Of a stretch of 64,000 bases of DNA, positions 60,963 to 64,000 are shown in pieces. The notes under the pieces are model-generated. The model worked only from the letters and a program-made list of their open reading frames with translations, ran no database searches and was not told the DNA's origin. The DNA comes from Paracraurococcus lichenis (GTDB lineage: Bacteria; Pseudomonadota; Alphaproteobacteria; Acetobacterales; Acetobacteraceae): assembly GCF_030657435.1 (NCBI RefSeq), contig NZ_JAUTWS010000013.1:62001-126000 (forward strand), written 5' to 3'. The stretch's first letter is position 1, and each line of letters starts with the position of its first letter. The position numbers and the translations under genes are program-made.

Positions 60963-62171
60963 CTAGACGTTCGCGCCCTCGATGACGCTGCCGAAGCGCA
61001 CCCAGCCGCGGCCGTCCCAGCGCTGCAACTGCATCTGCCGGATCGGGTGGTAGTTGTCCGGGTTGGTGCTGACGGTCACGCCGGGCAGCAGCGTCGGCAG
61101 GGCGAGCGGCCGCAGGCTGGTCGCCTGCTTCAGGATGTTCTCGCGCGAGAGGTCGTTGCCGCATTGCCGCAGCACCTGCAGCAGCGTCAGCCCGGCGCCA
61201 TAGGCATAGGTGTAGTTGTTGTCGCCGAGCTCGCCATCCGGGATGTAGCGCGCCATGAAGTCGCGCCATTCCTTCATGCCGGGGTCGTCGGCCCAGGAGG
61301 GATCGGACTGGTCCTTGCGGTAGTCGGAGGTGATGAGGCCGACCGCCTTCTCCTTCCCCGCCGGCTCGATGACGACGGCGCCGGAGACGGAGACGTTCGA
61401 CATGAACATCAGGGGACGCCAGCCCAGGTCGAAGACCCGGCGGATGGCCTGGGAGGCGAATTTCGGGATGATGCCGCAGACCAGCGCGTCGCAGCCCGCC
61501 GCCTGCAGGGAGACGACCTGGCTGTCGATGGTCGCATCCGTCGCCTCGTGCGAGGCGGTCTTCACCATGGCGTCGAAGCGTGCGCCCAGCACGTCCTTCA
61601 CGCCGTTCACGTAGTCCTTGCCGAAGTCGTCGTTCTGATGGAGCAGGCCGATCCTCGCATTCGGCTTCTGCTCCAGGATGTGCTTGGCGTAGATCTGCGC
61701 CTCGGTCCGGTAGCTCGGCTGCCAGCCGATGGTCCAGGGATAGGCCTTCGGATCGGCCCATTTGTCGGCGCCGGTCGCGAGGAACAGGTGCGGCACCTTG
61801 CGCTGGTTGGCGTAGCGCTGGATGGCGCTGTTGGTGGGGGTGCCCAGGTTGTTGAAGAGGAAGGCGACCCGTTCCTGCTCCACCAGCTTGCGCGCCTGCT
61901 CCAGCGTGCGCGGCGGCTGGTAGCCGTCGTCATTGACCAGGAAGGTGACCTGCCGCCCGTTGATCCCGCCCTGCTCGTTCAGCCGCCTGAAGACCGCGGT
62001 CAGGCATTTCGGGATCAGGGAATAGGCGGAGGCGGGGCCGGAGAGCGCATAGGTGGTGCCGATGCGGATCTCGGTGGCGGTGACGCCGGGGCTCTCCTGC
62101 GCCCGGGCGAGGCCGGGCAGGGCGAGGGCCGCGGCGGCCCCGCCGAGGACAGAGCGGCGCGTCGTGGTCAT
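60963..62171 (-). CDS. branched-chain-amino-acid-type ABC substrate-binding protein (copy 1)
   Basis: This 402-aa receptor is nearest to the permease genes. Its signal peptide is RRSVLGGAAAALALPGLARA. The mature start GVTATEIRIGTTYALSGPAS varies from the other two (TYALSG rather than TMPYSG), and SLIPKCLTAVFRRLNEQGG replaces the usual segment around residue 60. Shared blocks GWQPSYRTEAQIYAKHIL and NDDFGKDYVNGVKDVLGARF remain. Lies 29 bp after livM, so it is part of the same operon. Confidence 0.9.
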   Translation of the reverse strand: MTTTRRSVLGGAAAALALPGLARAQESPGVTATEIRIGTTYALSGPASAYSLIPKCLTAVFRRLNEQGGINGRQVTFLVNDDGYQPPRTLEQARKLVEQERVAFLFNNLGTPTNSAIQRYANQRKVPHLFLATGADKWADPKAYPWTIGWQPSYRTEAQIYAKHILEQKPNARIGLLHQNDDFGKDYVNGVKDVLGARFDAMVKTASHEATDATIDSQVVSLQAAGCDALVCGIIPKFASQAIRRVFDLGWRPLMFMSNVSVSGAVVIEPAGKEKAVGLITSDYRKDQSDPSWADDPGMKEWRDFMARYIPDGELGDNNYTYAYGAGLTLLQVLRQCGNDLSRENILKQATSLRPLALPTLLPGVTVSTNPDNYHPIRQMQLQRWDGRGWVRFGSVIEGANV

Positions 62172-62200
62172 GCAGGCACTCCCGGTCTTGATTCGTTATC

Positions 62201-63217
62201 TCAGCCGCGCCCGCGCAGCCGCCCGGCGATCCGCCGCAGCAGCCCCGCGAAGCCGTCCGGCAGCAGGAAGAGGAAGAGGATGAGGATGACGCCGTAGATC
62301 ACGCCCGGCGCCGCCTTGCTGATCGCCTCCGCGATGTTCGGGACGAAGAGCACGAAGAGACCGCCGAAGAGCGAGCCGAGGATGGAGGCGACGCCGCCCA
62401 CCACCATGCCGACGAAGAGCGTGATGGAGACGCCGAAGCTGAAGCTGTCGGGCGCCACGAACTCGACCGCGACGGCGGAGAGCGAGCCGGCGATGCCGGT
62501 GATGATGGCGCTGACCGCGAAGGCCCGGGTCTTGAGGGAGGCGATGTCCATCCCCATCGCCTCGGCGGCCGTCGGGTGGTCGCGGGTGGCGATCAGGGCG
62601 CGGCCGATGCGGCTGCGGATGAGGTTCCAGGCCAGCAGGAAGCAGACCCCCGCCACGATGACCGTGACCACGTACATCCATTGGTCGGCGGTCAGCGGGA
62701 TGCCGGCCGGCGCATCCGGCTTGACCAGGAAGAGGCCCTGCACGCCGCCGGTCCAGTCCTCGATCGACTTGTGCTTGAGGATCTGCGGGACGGCCACCGC
62801 GAGGGAGAAGGTGGTCAGCGCGAGGTAATGGCCCGCGAGGCGCAGCGCCGGGAAGCCGACGCCGTAGCCGATGATCCCGCAGACCACGGCCGAGACCGGC
62901 AGCGTCGCCCAGAAGGACCAGTCGAGATGCGACATCAGGATGGCGGTGCAATAGGCCCCGACCGCGAAGAAGGCGCCGTGGCCCAGGCTGATCTGGCCGT
63001 TGTAGCCCGAGACGATGTTGAGGCCGAGCACGGCGAGCGCCATGATGACGGCCATGGTGAGCTGGAAGAGGTGGAAGCTCTCCAGCACGAAGATGGGCGC
63101 GATGGCGATGGCGAGGCCGCCCAGGACCAGCAGCGCGCGCTGCCAGGCGGGCGTCGCGGCCGGGGCGGCGATCTCCTCGAGCCGGATGTCGGCGGGAAGG
63201 CCCTTGCTGGCGCTCAT
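62201..63217 (-). CDS. livM: branched-chain-amino-acid-type ABC permease LivM
   Basis: This 338-aa inner-membrane permease has about nine helices. Family markers are ALAVLGLNIVSGYNGQISLGHGAFFAVGAYC and GRALIATRDHPTAAEAMGMDIASLKTRAFAVSA (the ATPase-contact EAA-like loop). VEFVAPDSFSFGVSITLFVGMVVGG is also typical. It pairs with LivH, whose gene ends 7 bp upstream. ATPases LivG and LivF are not in the window and may lie beyond its right edge. Confidence 0.92.
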   Translation of the reverse strand: MSASKGLPADIRLEEIAAPAATPAWQRALLVLGGLAIAIAPIFVLESFHLFQLTMAVIMALAVLGLNIVSGYNGQISLGHGAFFAVGAYCTAILMSHLDWSFWATLPVSAVVCGIIGYGVGFPALRLAGHYLALTTFSLAVAVPQILKHKSIEDWTGGVQGLFLVKPDAPAGIPLTADQWMYVVTVIVAGVCFLLAWNLIRSRIGRALIATRDHPTAAEAMGMDIASLKTRAFAVSAIITGIAGSLSAVAVEFVAPDSFSFGVSITLFVGMVVGGVASILGSLFGGLFVLFVPNIAEAISKAAPGVIYGVILILFLFLLPDGFAGLLRRIAGRLRGRG

Positions 63218-63224
63218 GCTATCC

Positions 63225-64000
63225 TCACACCCGGCTGAAGACGACGCGGCCGAAGAGGCCGGAGGGACGCACCACCAGCACGCCGATGATGATGGCGAGC
63301 GCGACCGTCAGCTTGAGCTCCGTGCCGACGACATAGGCGCCGGCCAGGTTCTCCAGCACGCCGACGGTGAAGCCGCCCAGCACCGCGCCCGCCGGGTTGT
63401 CGATGCCGCCCAGCAGCGCGCCGGCGAAGGCGTAGAGCAGGATGCCGAGCATCATGGTGGGGTCGAGGAAGACCACCGGCGCCACCATCATCCCCGCCAC
63501 CGCGCCGATGGCGGCGGCGAGCCCCCAGCCCAGCGCCAGCATCCAGCCGACGCGGATGCCGACGAGGCGCGAGGAACGCGGGTTGTAGGCCGCGGCGCGC
63601 ATCGCCAGCCCCAGCTTGGTGAAGCGGAAGAAGGCCCAGACCAGCGTCAGCACGACCAGCGTCACCACCGTGCTGCCGAGCTCATGCGCCGAGACGAGGC
63701 CGCCGAGGAGCGGCTGGTCGCTGCTGAAGGGCGAGGGGAAGACCTTGGTCGTGTAGCCGAAGATCCAGCCCGTGGCATTGCCGACGATCAGCAGCAGGCC
63801 GATGAAGACGCCGACGAGCGTCAGCACCGGCGCATTCGCCACCGGCCGGATCAGGATGCGCTCCACCACGACGCCGATCGCGAAGGAGACGGCGATGGTC
63901 GCGAAGAAGGCGACCCAATAGGGCAGGCCCGCCTGGATCATGCTCCAGGCGATGAAGGTGGAGAGGGTCGCCATCTCCCCTTGTGCGAAGTTCACGTGGT
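63225..64000 (-). CDS. livH: branched-chain-amino-acid-type ABC permease LivH, partial at window end
   Basis: At least 258 residues of the permease are present; the N-terminus lies past position 64000. The first visible residues (VNFAQGEMATLSTFIAW) are the family's conserved internal block, normally about 30 residues from the start, so the GTG at 63993-63995 is not the true start. Later RMxxxAYNPRSSRLVGIRVGWMLALGWG is the ATPase-contact loop, and DNPAGAVLGGFTVGVLENL is typical. It heads the visible part of the importer operon. Confidence 0.9.
   Translation of the reverse strand, partial: HVNFAQGEMATLSTFIAWSMIQAGLPYWVAFFATIAVSFAIGVVVERILIRPVANAPVLTLVGVFIGLLLIVGNATGWIFGYTTKVFPSPFSSDQPLLGGLVSAHELGSTVVTLVVLTLVWAFFRFTKLGLAMRAAAYNPRSSRLVGIRVGWMLALGWGLAAAIGAVAGMMVAPVVFLDPTMMLGILLYAFAGALLGGIDNPAGAVLGGFTVGVLENLAGAYVVGTELKLTVALAIIIGVLVVRPSGLFGRVVFSRV

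Overview
The window reads as chromosomal DNA from a very GC-rich alphaproteobacterium. The closest fit is the Acetobacteraceae (Roseomonas-like). This rests on gene content: Bug-type tricarboxylate receptors, a XoxF/PQQ alcohol-oxidation locus, a cobalt nitrile hydratase, and the strong third-codon GC bias with long antisense shadow frames. The genus is inference. I see no rRNA, CRISPR, integrase, transposase or prophage genes.

Layout. 0.1-1.9 kb: a decaying patch with three broken genes (a lysozyme-like gene with a frameshift, a secreted-protein gene with an in-frame TGA, and an MFS transporter remnant). 2.1-14.1 kb: a surface-polysaccharide region with an acyltransferase, Wzx-type flippase, GT2, a CDP-sugar operon (RfbF, SDR, two zinc-binding C-methyltransferases) and two large polytopic proteins, one resembling a GT39-type transferase. 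14.2-15.4 kb: a phytanoyl-CoA-dioxygenase-family oxygenase.

15.4-35.6 kb: the centrepiece, a lanthanide-type XoxF methanol/alcohol dehydrogenase locus. It holds XoxF, its cytochrome XoxG and periplasmic XoxJ. It also holds a LutH-like TonB receptor, a TonB, LutD-like beta-propeller, LutA-like binding protein, and LutE-like ATPase and LutF-like permease genes placed about 19 kb apart. A second ABC importer (NitT/TauT class), a FIST protein, a hybrid histidine kinase, a LuxR-type response regulator, a NosR-like flavin/Fe-S membrane protein with its ApbE flavin transferase, and a 25-residue PqqA precursor complete it. XoxF carries the D-x-D signature of lanthanide enzymes. The likely logic is rare-earth import, PQQ supply, alcohol oxidation in the periplasm, electron delivery to XoxG, and sensing by the FIST/kinase/regulator set.

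35.7-39.1 kb: large-subunit catalase, DUF3297 protein, PurU. 39.1-44.4 kb: a GntR-controlled acid/sugar-acid catabolic cluster (two Bug receptors, RraA-like protein, IlvD/Edd dehydratase). 44.6-51.7 kb: housekeeping genes (rpe, heparinase-like protein, tRNA-Pro(CGG), LOG-family protein, LysM protein, psd-pssA). 52.0-54.5 kb: a cobalt nitrile hydratase operon with HupE-type metal permease, alpha subunit, a beta subunit encoded as two genes, and a His-rich activator. 54.6-58.4 kb: a four-gene catabolic run (luciferase-like monooxygenase, two alpha/beta hydrolases, SDR). 58.4-64.0 kb, minus strand: a branched-chain-amino-acid-type ABC importer (LivH, cut by the window end; LivM) followed by three tandem paralogous binding proteins.
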